A DNA stretch of 33,227 bases from Bacteroidia bacterium (GTDB lineage Bacteria > Bacteroidota > Bacteroidia > JAIBAJ01): assembly GCA_019695265.1 (NCBI GenBank), contig JAIBAJ010000028.1:1-33227 (forward strand), in the 5' to 3' direction. The notes beneath the pieces are model-generated. The model ran no database searches and was not told the DNA's origin. It saw only the letters and a list, made by a program, of their open reading frames with translations. Shown one piece after another: positions 7,646-17,254 of this stretch. The first letter of the stretch is position 1. Each line of letters opens with the position of its first letter. Both the position numbers and the translations under genes were made by a program.

Positions 7646-7690
7646 TAAGCCCGGTTGGAACTAAATCATTTCAGTTACCAACCGGGCTTA
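7646..7690 (-). terminator. Long-stem terminator of the giant surface protein gene
   Basis: TAAGCCCGGTTGG (7646-7658) and CCAACCGGGCTTA (7678-7690) are perfect 13-bp complements. AACT/AGTT (59-62 and 73-76 of the same block) extends the stem inward past one bulge. On the minus strand a T-rich stretch follows. It lies 22 bp beyond the stop at 7713. Confidence 0.8.
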
Positions 7691-7712
7691 TTAAATTTAG
7701 TATAACTCTTAA

Positions 7713-10700
7713 TTACAAAGTGATTTTGAAATTTTGAGATTTACCAGTATTGCTTATTTCAATTAAATAAATTCCTGATGAACATTGATTAAATTGAAAT
7801 GTTTGGAACGGGCTTCCATCAGAAGTAATGAAATATTCTACGATTATTCTTCCGGTTAGATCCATTAGTTTGATTGTGTTTTTACCTTCCGGTAAATTAA
7901 ATATTCCAAGTTCAGCTTTATTTCCTGTATTAGTTACCAAAATAGGTTTTGATTCGGCTTGGAAGTATACAGGTGCCAGGTGGCTGTATGTAAAGCTGCC
8001 GTCTAAATCCGTTTGCTTTAATCGATAATAGGAAGTTCCGGCATATGGATTTTTATCTAAAAGTTGATAGGATTTATTGGAATTTGAATAGACAGATCCT
8101 TTTACAATACCTACTTCTTCGTATGAATTACCATCCATCGTTTTTTCAATTGTAAAATAGTCATTGTTAATTTCACTGGCTGTAATCCAATCCAGTTGAA
8201 CCAGGTTATTTAAAGCTTTAGCAGAAAAGGAAAGTAATTCAATTGGAAGAGGATTAGCTTCGCCTTCGCTGCCTAATGCGAATGGGCTAAAATTTGAAAC
8301 CGTGGTATAGGTACGGATGGTTCCTGTTTGGGTTGTACCGGAGGTGTTTCCATTTCCAAGGTTTTCCCAATAGGAGCCGTTGTAATGAGCTACTTTTAAG
8401 GTGGAAAGATTAGAAACAAATCCGCTGCTGTAGTTTTTCCAATTTAAAGTAACATATACCGATGAGGAACCTGTTGTTCTGGCTAAGTCCCAAAACTCAT
8501 TGTCGCTAAGATAAATCATAGGGCTTAATGAATAGGCAGGGTCGCTGTAATTGATAGGGTAGGAGAGTGCCGGATTGGTTGGGAAGTATTCGGCTGTAAA
8601 TACATCGGTTGTTTGGGTAGGAGCTGATATTTCAATCGTTCTGCAAATTGAACCTTTACCAACCGGGAAAACAAAAGCATCGTTACCGGTTTTTCTGCAT
8701 GGACCATTTATAAAGCTTTCATCAGGAAAGGCAGTTAAGGTAGCTGTTGCATTATCATCAATATTGATCAATTTGGTAGAAGTGGTAACAATTTGACCGG
8801 TATTAAAAGTTAAATCACCGGTGATGGTTACCGATTGATCCAGGCTGACTTGCAGACTTGGGCTGGATTTTTCAACATAAAGGTTTAGGATTTGAGCGGG
8901 TAATCCTGTACCGGCATTTTGGTTGGAACTTCCTACAAAACCATAACTACTGCCAGTTGCAAAAGTCCTTGTGGTAGTTTGCACATTTCCTGAATTTCCG
9001 GATGCGTTAATACCATTGACGTGGGCATATTTTAAGGTGGCCCCTGCATTAACTTTAAAGTTTCCAGTTCCAGAAACGATATCTGTGGCGTCCAATTGAA
9101 GGATGGCCGGTGAATTTACATTGAGAGTACCTGTAATTTGGAAACTTGCCGCTGCATTTACATTGTGCCGCAGAACACCGGCATTGGAATTGGCATTGAT
9201 TTCAATGTTATAATAATTAACGGTACTTGCGCCATTGTTAAAGGTGCCTCGAATTAATTGGGTTGACCCGCTGGTTACCGTACCATAATATTCAATTGTT
9301 CCATTTGTAAGTACATAAGGAGTAGAAATACCCGCTAATTCAGGTAAGGTTGTAAAACTTGCTTTTCCAATTCGTAACAAGGAACTTCCCGACATATACA
9401 GACCGGCATTTCCGGTTACACCATTGTTTCCGATATCAAAAATGGTACTACCGCTTATTTCCAGGTTATTGTTTATGACAAGGGCAGAACTCACGGTTTT
9501 GTATCCTCCGCCTGAACTTGTGCCGGAAATCAAAATGTTGTAATATGTTTTTCCTCCTTTGAGAGTCTGAAGTGTGCTAGAACTGGAACTTGTGCCATTT
9601 AATTCAATAACTCCACCGGTTAGCGTATAAGTGCCGGTTAATCTTGGATATTGTGTACTGGCACTAACAGATGATATTTGATACAAACCGGAGGCGGTGT
9701 TTAAAGTTCCCATGGTTAAGTTTCCGGTTCCATCAAAAAAGGATGAACTACCACCTTCTAACAAGGTGCCTTTTTTGATTTCCAATGTACCCGGCGTATT
9801 AATTACTCGTGAAGAGGTATTGACGGATAAGGTTGAACTATTGCTAGTTAGTTCCACCAATACTTTACCTGTAATGGTTGTTGGCAATCCATCTCCGGTG
9901 TATTGGTTGGTAGTTCCAACATAATGGTAAATTGCTCCGGCATTATAAGTTCTGGAATCCAATTGAACATTACCTGATAAGGTGGTTCCACTTCGTATTG
10001 CACCGGTAGTTTCTAACGATGAAATTTTGATGGTGCCACCCGATTGAACATCGAATGAGGTGGTAGCAGAAGAAGTTGTTTCAACAAGGTTTAATGCAGT
10101 TCCGGATGCATAATTAAAGTCCAATATTCCACCATTTTCTATGGTTAAATTAGATTGGTCAGCAAAGGGCCAGTTGCGATTGATGATTTGAACATAAGCG
10201 CCTGATTTTACAAAAAAGCGGTATCTCAACATATCGTTTGTTGCATTAACTGAAAGGTCTACTGTTTGGGTAGTTGTACCTGTGAAGTTGAAACTAGTAT
10301 TGGTGTATCCTGAAGAATTAGAATTGACCATATAGCTTCCGGAAGCCTTATACAAATTTCCTTTTAAATTAACCGTTGTAGCTACAGCTCCGCTGGAAGT
10401 ATTTTGAATGTTAAAGAATCCTGAGTTTATGGTCATATTTCCTAAAACGGTTAGTGTTAGGCTATTCCCTGCACTGCTTGAACCATAGGTATGAACTCTT
10501 AAATCTCCGGACCCGTTTTTAACTAAATTACCATTAACATTCCAAATAAATGCCCCGGCGCCGCTTTGACCTTGTACGTTTCCGGTTCCACTTACAAGTA
10601 AGTCGCCTCCTATAGTCAAGGTATTTGAATTTCCATTGTATAAGGTAATATTGTAACTTGAATTGTTGATAAGATTTAATTCTCCGTGTGTTAGAAATAC

Positions 10701-13700
10701 ATCAACATTGGGTGGGAAAATACCTGTCCAGTTGCCCGTAATACTGCTGGATCCCAATTCAATTTTTAATTTTCCAAAGCAAGCATTGTTTCCATTATAA
10801 CTGGTAGTAGAAATCGGGCAAGTAGTTCCTGAGAAAAAGTATTGACTGTTGTCCCAATCAGTGATATAGAACTGAGAATTTTCACCGAAGACTTCAGATC
10901 CATTCCATATTCCGGTAGTAGAATTGTTGGGAAGATAGCTGTCAATTTCAACTGTTGCTCCATTTTCTACTGTAAAAGTGGAGGTGGAACTTCTAAGAAA
11001 GGTTGTTGAATAGTAACCTGTTATATACATAGTGCTACCATTTCTAATGATTAAGTTTGAACTGCCAAGCATTTCAAATCTTCCTTCCATGTAGATTTCA
11101 CCTTTGGTTAATTCAAGGGTAGAACCTGAAGAAAGTACCAATCCGGTGCTTGAGTTTCCGGAGAAAACGATGCCTGATGATGAAGGAAAATCAATTAGGA
11201 TATTGTTATAGGTACCACCATTGGCAACATCTACATAAGAGCCGCTGCAGATGTATATTTTATTTGGTTTAGTACTTAATGCTTCGGGCGATTCTGTAGC
11301 ACTGGACCCCGTTACATCCTGCCATGAACCACTAACCATTTTCTGCCAGGGTCTAATTCCTGAAATAGCAGTAGTAGAACCAAAATAAATGGTGCCGGTA
11401 CTACCTAAACTTGGATTGGTTCTATAATCACCATTGGAAAAGGTAAGCGTTGTTACTGTAAAACTATTGCTATTTCCTGTGGGAGTTAAAGAGCCGCTTG
11501 TTGCAGAAAGATAAAAAGGGCCTCCTGCGGCAGTATGTGTTACTGAAAATGTAGAAAGTCCGGATGTAGCATTAACTGAAAGTGGTGAGCCTGTCATTGT
11601 GCCGGTCGAAGTCAGCGAGATAGAAGAAGAATAATCTAAGTCTCTGTTTCCATTAATGTCTACAGCTTCAACGGATGGACTTGGTGTCATAGCCGAATTG
11701 ATAGACACATTGGACGGTTGTTGATAGAAACTCAATTTGGTGGCCGTTACAATTACCCTGTTGCGATTTCCTGTTGTTTCACTTGAAACTGTGCTAAAAT
11801 TGGTAAATCCGGAAGAGAAGGAGGATGCACTAGTTACATCTGCAGATGTAATACTAAATCCGAATTGAGCATTATCGGTTACCGTGTTATTAAAACTAAC
11901 TTTAACGGTAATTATTCGGCTGGTTGTATAACTTGGAGATGTAACAGTGCTGCCTGATAAGCCGGAAAATGTTACAGTTGAACCTGAAACAGCTTGTTCA
12001 GCAATTTCAGTTGATCCATTGTATAAGGCTATTCTTTTGATAAATGAACTATGGGTTAAATTCAAAGTTACACTTGCCATGGTTGTTCCTTGACCATCTC
12101 CATCGTCTACTCCGCCGCCATCTCTAATTCTGAATTGCATTACATCTAAACTAGAGGTTGTTAGGTCGGACTCCTGGTAGCTTAAATAATTGATATTTTG
12201 AGGAGTGGTGAAGGCAGTGTTAAAATCTATAGTGGAATTATTGGCATAAGAGCCGGTACCACTAATGGTAAAATCATAAGTGCCTTCGTTAGCATCGTTG
12301 TTAGAGATACTAATGGTGGCGGTTTGGGTATTAAGGGTTGTTGGATTATAGGTTACTTCAAATATGAGGGATCCGGCAGGTCCACTAATGGTAGAAGCTG
12401 AAGGTTGCAGGCTTACCGTAAATTGGCTCGAACCTGAAATGGAAACCAGAGGACTGCCGGACAAGATAACATTTTGATGCCCTATATTTTTTATTGTAAA
12501 TTGTCTTGTTAATGAAGAACCCACAGTAACATTGCCAAAGGATGTATGATCAGCAGTTGAAGGAGTATTATCTCCGTCAACGATTTCAGTTGAGTTTCCT
12601 TCCACTCGTATTTCCGGTGTTTGAATGGTTTGAGTATTTCCGGTAGCTGTTCCACTTTCAATTCCATCGGTCGTTACATTGCTTGCAGCGCTAATTGCAA
12701 TGGCTATGGTGCGATTGTCGACAGCTGAATTCGAAACATCTGCTATTAATAAGTAATTCGAAGTGCTTGAAATATTTTCTGAAAGTCCGGTAAAGCTTAT
12801 TGGATTGGCAAGTGTTGCCACTGTTCCTAATATGGCATCTCCACCATTGTATGTTCCACTGTTGTCAGCGTCTTTTACTAATCTAAAGTTGCTAATATCG
12901 CTTGATGTAGCAGTACCGGAGGTTGCAAGGGATACGCCTGTAAATGTAACTGCAGCTGACGGGGTTAAGGAAAATCCAAACAGTACATTATTGGTGGTGT
13001 TATTTAAGATTGCTCCTGCGGCAGGGGAGCCTGTATTGGCAATAGAAACTGTTGCAGCATTAGAAACTAATACATTTCCGGTAAATGTAAAATCATTAAT
13101 ACTTAACGTGGTTGTTGTGGCAGCCAATCCATAAGCATAATAGCGGAAAGTAATTGCAGAAGTAATATTTTGGTATGCAGATCCGGAAAGGGAAATAGTT
13201 GCTCCTGTAGTACTAGCGGAACCAATGTTTGAAGAGTATCCATCCAGGCTTGATCTCAAGGCAACTGTCGATGAACCTGATGAAACCTGACCAGTATAGG
13301 TAAAGCTTGTAAAATCAATTTCATAGCCTGAAACCGGCGTTAAAGTAAATTCAAAATATTTGGTTAAATCGATAGTTCCAGAAGTGCTCCAGTTGGTGGC
13401 ATTATACCTGTCATTGGCACTATTGCCATTAATACCGGCACTCCTTCCGATTCCTGAAACTACTAAATTGGCATCATAAGAATCTCCGGATGTCCATGGG
13501 TTGGAAAGTCCCGGATTAGTTCCGGTAATTGGATTAGTCCAAATGGTAACCGGCACCAGTACAACCGTTAATGTACCATTAACCAGGGTTAAATTGTAAT
13601 TGGTTGCTGAACCTCCTGTCAAGGTAATAGGATAATTTCCGGCCACAGAGCTCGTGGTTGCCGTGGTAGAAGCAGTTGGTGCAGTAATGGATGCTACCGT

Positions 13701-16229
13701 TTCTGAATTAACAAATCCACTGTATGTTATTGTCAAGGTAGGATTTGTACTACCTTGGTTTTTAGTAAGGTTATCCGCCGTGCAGGTCAGCGATACTTTA
13801 GTAATATCGGCAGACAATCCTACCGGCGCTGTTAATGAATAATTGGATGCATCGGCACCACTTAAGGTGGTATTATAACTTACACTGATTCCGGTTCCTG
13901 CATTGGCTTGGGCGAAGGTTCCTGCTCCGGAAGCATTAACCACGTCTCCACTGATAACCCCAACTAATGTGCCACCTGTAATAGTAGCTGCAGTTGATCC
14001 ATTATAAGCTCTTGAATTGGCAGATGCTCCGGTGAGTGTTAAACTTGCAACTGTAATATTTCCTGTTAAACCACTTGGTTGGGAAAGTGTATATTTTCCT
14101 GCATCTGCACCGGTAAGGGTAAACCCTGTTGCTGTTATTGGTTTAGAAGTTCCAACTGTTTTTGTAGCAAAAGAATAGGAGGGAGTTCCACTAAGATTCA
14201 CCACATCGGATCCTACGATTCCTACCAGACTTGGAGAGCCGGAAACACTTGCTGTTAGCGCTGCGTCGTATGTTTTATTGGACCCTGTTAATCCGGAAAT
14301 GGTTAAGTTTTTAGGATTAACGGTTAAGGTTTGAGTTTGATTGCTTGCAGCATTCCAATCCGAATTTCCAGATTGCGATGCTGTAATGGTGGTGGTTCCC
14401 GGTCCAACAATGGTTACTGTACTTCCGGATATGGTTGCCACCCCTGTATTTGAACTGGAATAAGTTACTCCCAATCCTGAACTTGCACTTGCAGTTAAAG
14501 AATAAGAACTTGCCCCATAGGTTTGTGTGCTTGTTGAACTTAAACCGGTTATTGTTTGGTTTCCGGGGTTGATGGTAAAGTTGAGTGTTGCCGCAGCGCT
14601 GGTTCCGGAACCATTGGTTGCTGTTACCGTTACGGAAGAGGATCCGGCTGATGTCGGGGTTCCTGAAATTACCCCGCTTCCGGTATTTAAACTTAATCCT
14701 GCAGGTAAGCTACCACTGGCAATTGCATAACTGGTTGGACTATTCGTAGCTGATATAGTATAGCTGAAAGCTGTTCCTACAGTTCCGGTTGGAGATCCAC
14801 CGCTTACAACAGGTAAGGTTGGCGTTATTATAGTTTGAGTTCCTCCGGCTGAACTGGAGCCGGTAACAGAACCGGAAGCAATAGTTACATTTGAATTGGT
14901 GATGGCATTTATGGAAATCGTATTACCACCGCCTGAAGATCCGGATGCAATATCTCCAGTGATAAACAGGTAACCTGTGGTTCCACCACTTATGCTTTGA
15001 CTTGAAAAGCTTGGAAAGGTTTTGGAGCCCGCACTTCCGGGACTTGTTAAGGTGCTTAGGGTTGCATCACCTCCGTCCAAGGTGGCATCGGTAGAATACC
15101 GAACTTTAAGGTTGACTAAATCTGCAGCATCATAACCACCTGAGGTAGTGCAGGTTAGGCCTGTTAAATTGGCTGCTGCACCTGTTATGCTCAATTGAAA
15201 TTTTAGTAAAACATTGTTGGTAGAATTTTCAAGGATATTTCCCGACCCGATTTGTGTGCCATTGTCAGCTATGGTTACCGTAGTTGCATTCGCAGTTGAT
15301 CCATTTCCTGAAGATTCGGTGGCGTAATTATAGGCTTTGTCATAAGTGTACACCTTGTAATAATAGGTTGTTCCCGGATTAAGGCCGGAATTGGTAAACG
15401 AAGTACCGGTACCAAGATAAACAACCGTTCCTGTTAAACCACCTGTTCCATTGGTATAGGTATTCCCACTTGCATAAATTCCATTGGTATTGGGGTCATT
15501 GTCTGCATTTGGAGAACTGCTGTATCTCACAACCATATAACCGCCATTGTCTACACCACCTGACGCGGCAGTCCAGGAAATATCCAACGCTGTTGTAGGA
15601 TTGCTTGAATTCTGCGCTACTGTAACTGTTCCTGCCGAGTTTGGTGCAGCATTATCAACAGCTCCTGTGTACATAGTAAAATCATCAAAGAACATATCGC
15701 CCCCGCTTCCAAATTTTCTGGTTAAGAAAACACCGGCTATCACCGTATAACTATTGGCAGTTCTGGTATAGGTGACCTTTTCCCAGGTTGATGCGGAAGC
15801 TGGAACAGAATAAGAACCTGATAGATTTTCTGTCCCTGAAGTACCATTGCCCACTCCTCTTTGTTCATCCTGGGCATTGGTAGTGTTTGAAACCAATCTA
15901 TAAAATTGAAAGGTCACTTGTTGGGAAGTAATACTGGAAGTAATTAATGGAGTCCAAACTCTTCGACCGGTTGTAGAACTATTATTTACTTTTAAAGATT
16001 TACTGCCACTCCTAACGGTAGTTGTCTCATAAGAAATGGTTGTTGTGGAATTGTTCTTCGTCCAGGTGTTGGCCACTGCAGAAGTATTTGCATTGGTATT
16101 ATCCACTGTAGCCGAACCTTCCAAGCCTCCATCTAAACCAAGGAGGTTTTGAGCGTTTGAATTACTGATTGTTGCGCCTACTAGTAGTGTTAAGCAACAA
16201 ATGGTTTTTGAAATGTTTGGGTAGAACAT
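7713..16229 (-). CDS. Giant mosaic T9SS-secreted surface protein (type A sorting tail)
   Basis: The 2838-residue protein is predicted to be exported by Sec, then secreted or anchored outside the cell by the type IX system. A signal peptide spans residues 1-26. In order I see: an N-terminal beta-sandwich resembling a carbohydrate-binding module (about 27-192); a fibronectin-III-like domain (about 193-316); an unnamed domain (317-466) that recurs at 1058-1200; a putative Ig domain with SLPAGLSLNTGSGVISGTPT (469-555); an MBG/Ig-like segment (556-635); two YDG-type domains (about 636-728 and 728-810); a further MBG-like domain (810-893); an ASH-like choice-of-anchor D domain (1204-1326); a long region of short Ser/Thr/Gly/Asn-rich strands like a beta-helix (about 1590-2540); a fibronectin-III-like domain (from about 2660); and a T9SS type A tail (about 2763-2838). 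An adhesin or matrix role is inferred. No catalytic domain is recognised. The gene stands alone between a long terminator and a regulated-looking promoter. Confidence 0.93.
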   Translation of the reverse strand: MFYPNISKTICCLTLLVGATISNSNAQNLLGLDGGLEGSATVDNTNANTSAVANTWTKNNSTTTISYETTTVRSGSKSLKVNNSSTTGRRVWTPLITSSITSQQVTFQFYRLVSNTTNAQDEQRGVGNGTSGTENLSGSYSVPASASTWEKVTYTRTANSYTVIAGVFLTRKFGSGGDMFFDDFTMYTGAVDNAAPNSAGTVTVAQNSSNPTTALDISWTAASGGVDNGGYMVVRYSSSPNADNDPNTNGIYASGNTYTNGTGGLTGTVVYLGTGTSFTNSGLNPGTTYYYKVYTYDKAYNYATESSGNGSTANATTVTIADNGTQIGSGNILENSTNNVLLKFQLSITGAAANLTGLTCTTSGGYDAADLVNLKVRYSTDATLDGGDATLSTLTSPGSAGSKTFPSFSSQSISGGTTGYLFITGDIASGSSGGGNTISINAITNSNVTIASGSVTGSSSAGGTQTIITPTLPVVSGGSPTGTVGTAFSYTISATNSPTSYAIASGSLPAGLSLNTGSGVISGTPTSAGSSSVTVTATNGSGTSAAATLNFTINPGNQTITGLSSTSTQTYGASSYSLTASASSGLGVTYSSSNTGVATISGSTVTIVGPGTTTITASQSGNSDWNAASNQTQTLTVNPKNLTISGLTGSNKTYDAALTASVSGSPSLVGIVGSDVVNLSGTPSYSFATKTVGTSKPITATGFTLTGADAGKYTLSQPSGLTGNITVASLTLTGASANSRAYNGSTAATITGGTLVGVISGDVVNASGAGTFAQANAGTGISVSYNTTLSGADASNYSLTAPVGLSADITKVSLTCTADNLTKNQGSTNPTLTITYSGFVNSETVASITAPTASTTATTSSVAGNYPITLTGGSATNYNLTLVNGTLTVVLVPVTIWTNPITGTNPGLSNPWTSGDSYDANLVVSGIGRSAGINGNSANDRYNATNWSTSGTIDLTKYFEFTLTPVSGYEIDFTSFTYTGQVSSGSSTVALRSSLDGYSSNIGSASTTGATISLSGSAYQNITSAITFRYYAYGLAATTTTLSINDFTFTGNVLVSNAATVSIANTGSPAAGAILNNTTNNVLFGFSLTPSAAVTFTGVSLATSGTATSSDISNFRLVKDADNSGTYNGGDAILGTVATLANPISFTGLSENISSTSNYLLIADVSNSAVDNRTIAIAISAASNVTTDGIESGTATGNTQTIQTPEIRVEGNSTEIVDGDNTPSTADHTSFGNVTVGSSLTRQFTIKNIGHQNVILSGSPLVSISGSSQFTVSLQPSASTISGPAGSLIFEVTYNPTTLNTQTATISISNNDANEGTYDFTISGTGSYANNSTIDFNTAFTTPQNINYLSYQESDLTTSSLDVMQFRIRDGGGVDDGDGQGTTMASVTLNLTHSSFIKRIALYNGSTEIAEQAVSGSTVTFSGLSGSTVTSPSYTTSRIITVKVSFNNTVTDNAQFGFSITSADVTSASSFSSGFTNFSTVSSETTGNRNRVIVTATKLSFYQQPSNVSINSAMTPSPSVEAVDINGNRDLDYSSSISLTSTGTMTGSPLSVNATSGLSTFSVTHTAAGGPFYLSATSGSLTPTGNSNSFTVTTLTFSNGDYRTNPSLGSTGTIYFGSTTAISGIRPWQKMVSGSWQDVTGSSATESPEALSTKPNKIYICSGSYVDVANGGTYNNILIDFPSSSGIVFSGNSSTGLVLSSGSTLELTKGEIYMEGRFEMLGSSNLIIRNGSTMYITGYYSTTFLRSSTSTFTVENGATVEIDSYLPNNSTTGIWNGSEVFGENSQFYITDWDNSQYFFSGTTCPISTTSYNGNNACFGKLKIELGSSSITGNWTGIFPPNVDVFLTHGELNLINNSSYNITLYNGNSNTLTIGGDLLVSGTGNVQGQSGAGAFIWNVNGNLVKNGSGDLRVHTYGSSSAGNSLTLTVLGNMTINSGFFNIQNTSSGAVATTVNLKGNLYKASGSYMVNSNSSGYTNTSFNFTGTTTQTVDLSVNATNDMLRYRFFVKSGAYVQIINRNWPFADQSNLTIENGGILDFNYASGTALNLVETTSSATTSFDVQSGGTIKISSLETTGAIRSGTTLSGNVQLDSRTYNAGAIYHYVGTTNQYTGDGLPTTITGKVLVELTSNSSTLSVNTSSRVINTPGTLEIKKGTLLEGGSSSFFDGTGNLTMGTLNTASGLYQISSVSASTQYPRLTGTYTLTGGVIELNGTSSSSSTLQTLKGGKTYYNILISGTSSGGGYKTVSSALVINNNLEISGSTIFDIGNNGVTGNAGLYMSGSSLLRIGKASFTTLPELAGISTPYVLTNGTIEYYGTVTSGSTQLIRGTFNNGASTVNYYNIEINANSNAGVLRHNVNAAASFQITGTLNVNSPAILQLDATDIVSGTGNFKVNAGATLKYAHVNGINASGNSGNVQTTTRTFATGSSYGFVGSSNQNAGTGLPAQILNLYVEKSSPSLQVSLDQSVTITGDLTFNTGQIVTTSTKLINIDDNATATLTAFPDESFINGPCRKTGNDAFVFPVGKGSICRTIEISAPTQTTDVFTAEYFPTNPALSYPINYSDPAYSLSPMIYLSDNEFWDLARTTGSSSVYVTLNWKNYSSGFVSNLSTLKVAHYNGSYWENLGNGNTSGTTQTGTIRTYTTVSNFSPFALGSEGEANPLPIELLSFSAKALNNLVQLDWITASEINNDYFTIEKTMDGNSYEEVGIVKGSVYSNSNKSYQLLDKNPYAGTSYYRLKQTDLDGSFTYSHLAPVYFQAESKPILVTNTGNKAELGIFNLPEGKNTIKLMDLTGRIIVEYFITSDGSPFQTFQFNQCSSGIYLIEISNTGKSQNFKITL

Positions 16230-16351
16230 AGGATTGTTTTATTTTTCAATCCAATTACAGTATTGAAAGCTTTCTAACTCTCAAATCCATCAACAAATAC
16301 CAATTCCAACATGTAGAAACCCCCAAATACCTGAAATTAAATTGAACAATG

Positions 16352-16359
16352 CAAAAATA
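16352..16359 (-). promoter_or_regulatory. -7 promoter element of the giant surface protein gene
   Basis: TATTTTTG on the minus strand matches TAnnTTTG. No TTG is found at the expected -33 spacing. That position is instead covered by the tandem 11-bp repeat, as expected for a promoter that depends on an activator. Confidence 0.55.
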
Positions 16360-16374
16360 TAGGATTAACAAGGA

Positions 16375-16396
16375 TTTAAGGTTAATTTAAGGTTAA
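16375..16396 (-). promoter_or_regulatory. Tandem 11-bp direct repeat, possible activator site
   Basis: The plus-strand unit TTTAAGGTTAA occurs twice in perfect tandem (16375-16385 and 16386-16396). The 11-bp period equals about one helical turn and matches the layout of PhoB/OmpR-family sites. It starts 15 bp upstream of the -7 element, so it overlaps the -33 position. The regulator is unknown. Confidence 0.45.
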
Positions 16397-16646
16397 TTGT
16401 TATAAACAATCGATGAACAACCGTGTTGCAATTTGCTCCAGTAAGATTATGAGATAAATAGTTGGATTTTAGTTGTTTAAGAACAGGAAGTCAAAATTTT
16501 GGGAGCGAAAGCTAGAACTTTTCTTAAAAAATCAGAATATTCTTGGCTTGTCCATGTTATCTAAAGGCTTTGGAGAAAACGTATAAGACTCAACAGGGAT
16601 GCTGGAAAAGTCAACCAAGTTGAATATTTGGTTCTTTAATACGCTT

Positions 16647-16792
16647 TATGCGGGCCCCCTCCGCCTGATTTTTATATTGCTAAACCCATTGCAGCTTGCA
16701 TGGCGTTCGGGTCACGCTTTCGGCTGTAGTCCTCGGCCCACTTGGCTAGCGCCGCGCGGTCCTGTGGGCTACTTGCCTCTATCGTTGCCCGA
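16647..16792 (+). repeat. GC-rich structured repeat, copy C
   Basis: This is a complete copy starting TATGCGGGCCCC. The mini-hairpin is GCGG/CCGC. The outer helix is TCGGG (16707-16711) with CCCGA (16788-16792). The core pairs are GTAG (16726-16729) with CTAC (16769-16772), and CCCAC (16737-16741) with GTGGG (16764-16768). It lies directly beside the AT-rich inverted-repeat element at 16812-17173. Confidence 0.88.
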
Positions 16793-16811
16793 TGTGCTAC
16801 CCATTCATTTG

Positions 16812-17173
16812 TAACAATGTTATTTGAGGAATGGTATAAACTTAGTTTGAAAATAACAGATTTTCAATTGGTATTTTAACCTAGATTACGCCTTCGAAAT
16901 GCATAAACGAGTTAAGAATTTGTAAATCAATTTGTTTGTCCAAATTGATAATACCAATAGTAAATCTGTAATAGTCCAATTATGCTTCGCATTAATTTGC
17001 CTAAACACCTTTTGCATCGGCATTTACCACTGTAATTTTCAAACTAGTTTTTGGACTATTTTTCAAATAACATTGGTATAACAACTTCTTCCCGAAATGC
17101 TTCGTGAGGGGTAAACCCAACTAAATCAAGTAGTTCGGATTTGAAATCCTACTATTGATTAAATTGGGTTTAA
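16812..17173 (-). repeat. AT-rich element of nested inverted repeats
   Basis: This gene-free segment contains several imperfect inverted repeats. One pair is 16814-16858 with 17033-17076 (core AATGTTATTTGA and TAGTTTGAAAAT). Another is 16850-16876 with 16950-16976 (ATACCAAT and AAATCTGT). A third is a palindrome of about 60 bp at 17112-17173 centred on GGATTTGAAATCC. Two of its blocks recur together at 32942-33045. It looks like a degraded non-autonomous mobile element, but no transposase or target duplication is visible. Confidence 0.55.
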
Positions 17174-17254
17174 TGAGAAATTGTTCTCAAACCTCAGTAT
17201 TTGAAGTTGTTACAATCCGGATTTGAATTCAATCGATTTTGGATGTAAGGTAAA

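Larger units (their letters stand above)
16230..16646. other. Upstream region of the giant gene, no coding sequence seen
   Basis: This AT-rich stretch holds the probable promoter (16352-16359) and a tandem 11-bp repeat (16375-16396) of the giant surface protein gene. The predicted leader of about 115 nt shows no obvious attenuator. I see nothing else between 16400 and repeat copy C. Confidence 0.55.

Noticed and set aside
12763-13134. 123-codon plus-strand frame, and several similar ones, opposite the giant surface protein gene
   Set aside because: They are shadows of the low-complexity Ser/Thr/Gly codons on the other strand; the minus-strand frame is continuous for 2838 codons with clear domains.
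16599-16814. 71-codon plus-strand open frame covering repeat copy C
   Set aside because: It exists only because the GC-rich repeat lacks stops in this frame; there is no codon bias or start signal, and other copies do not keep the frame.
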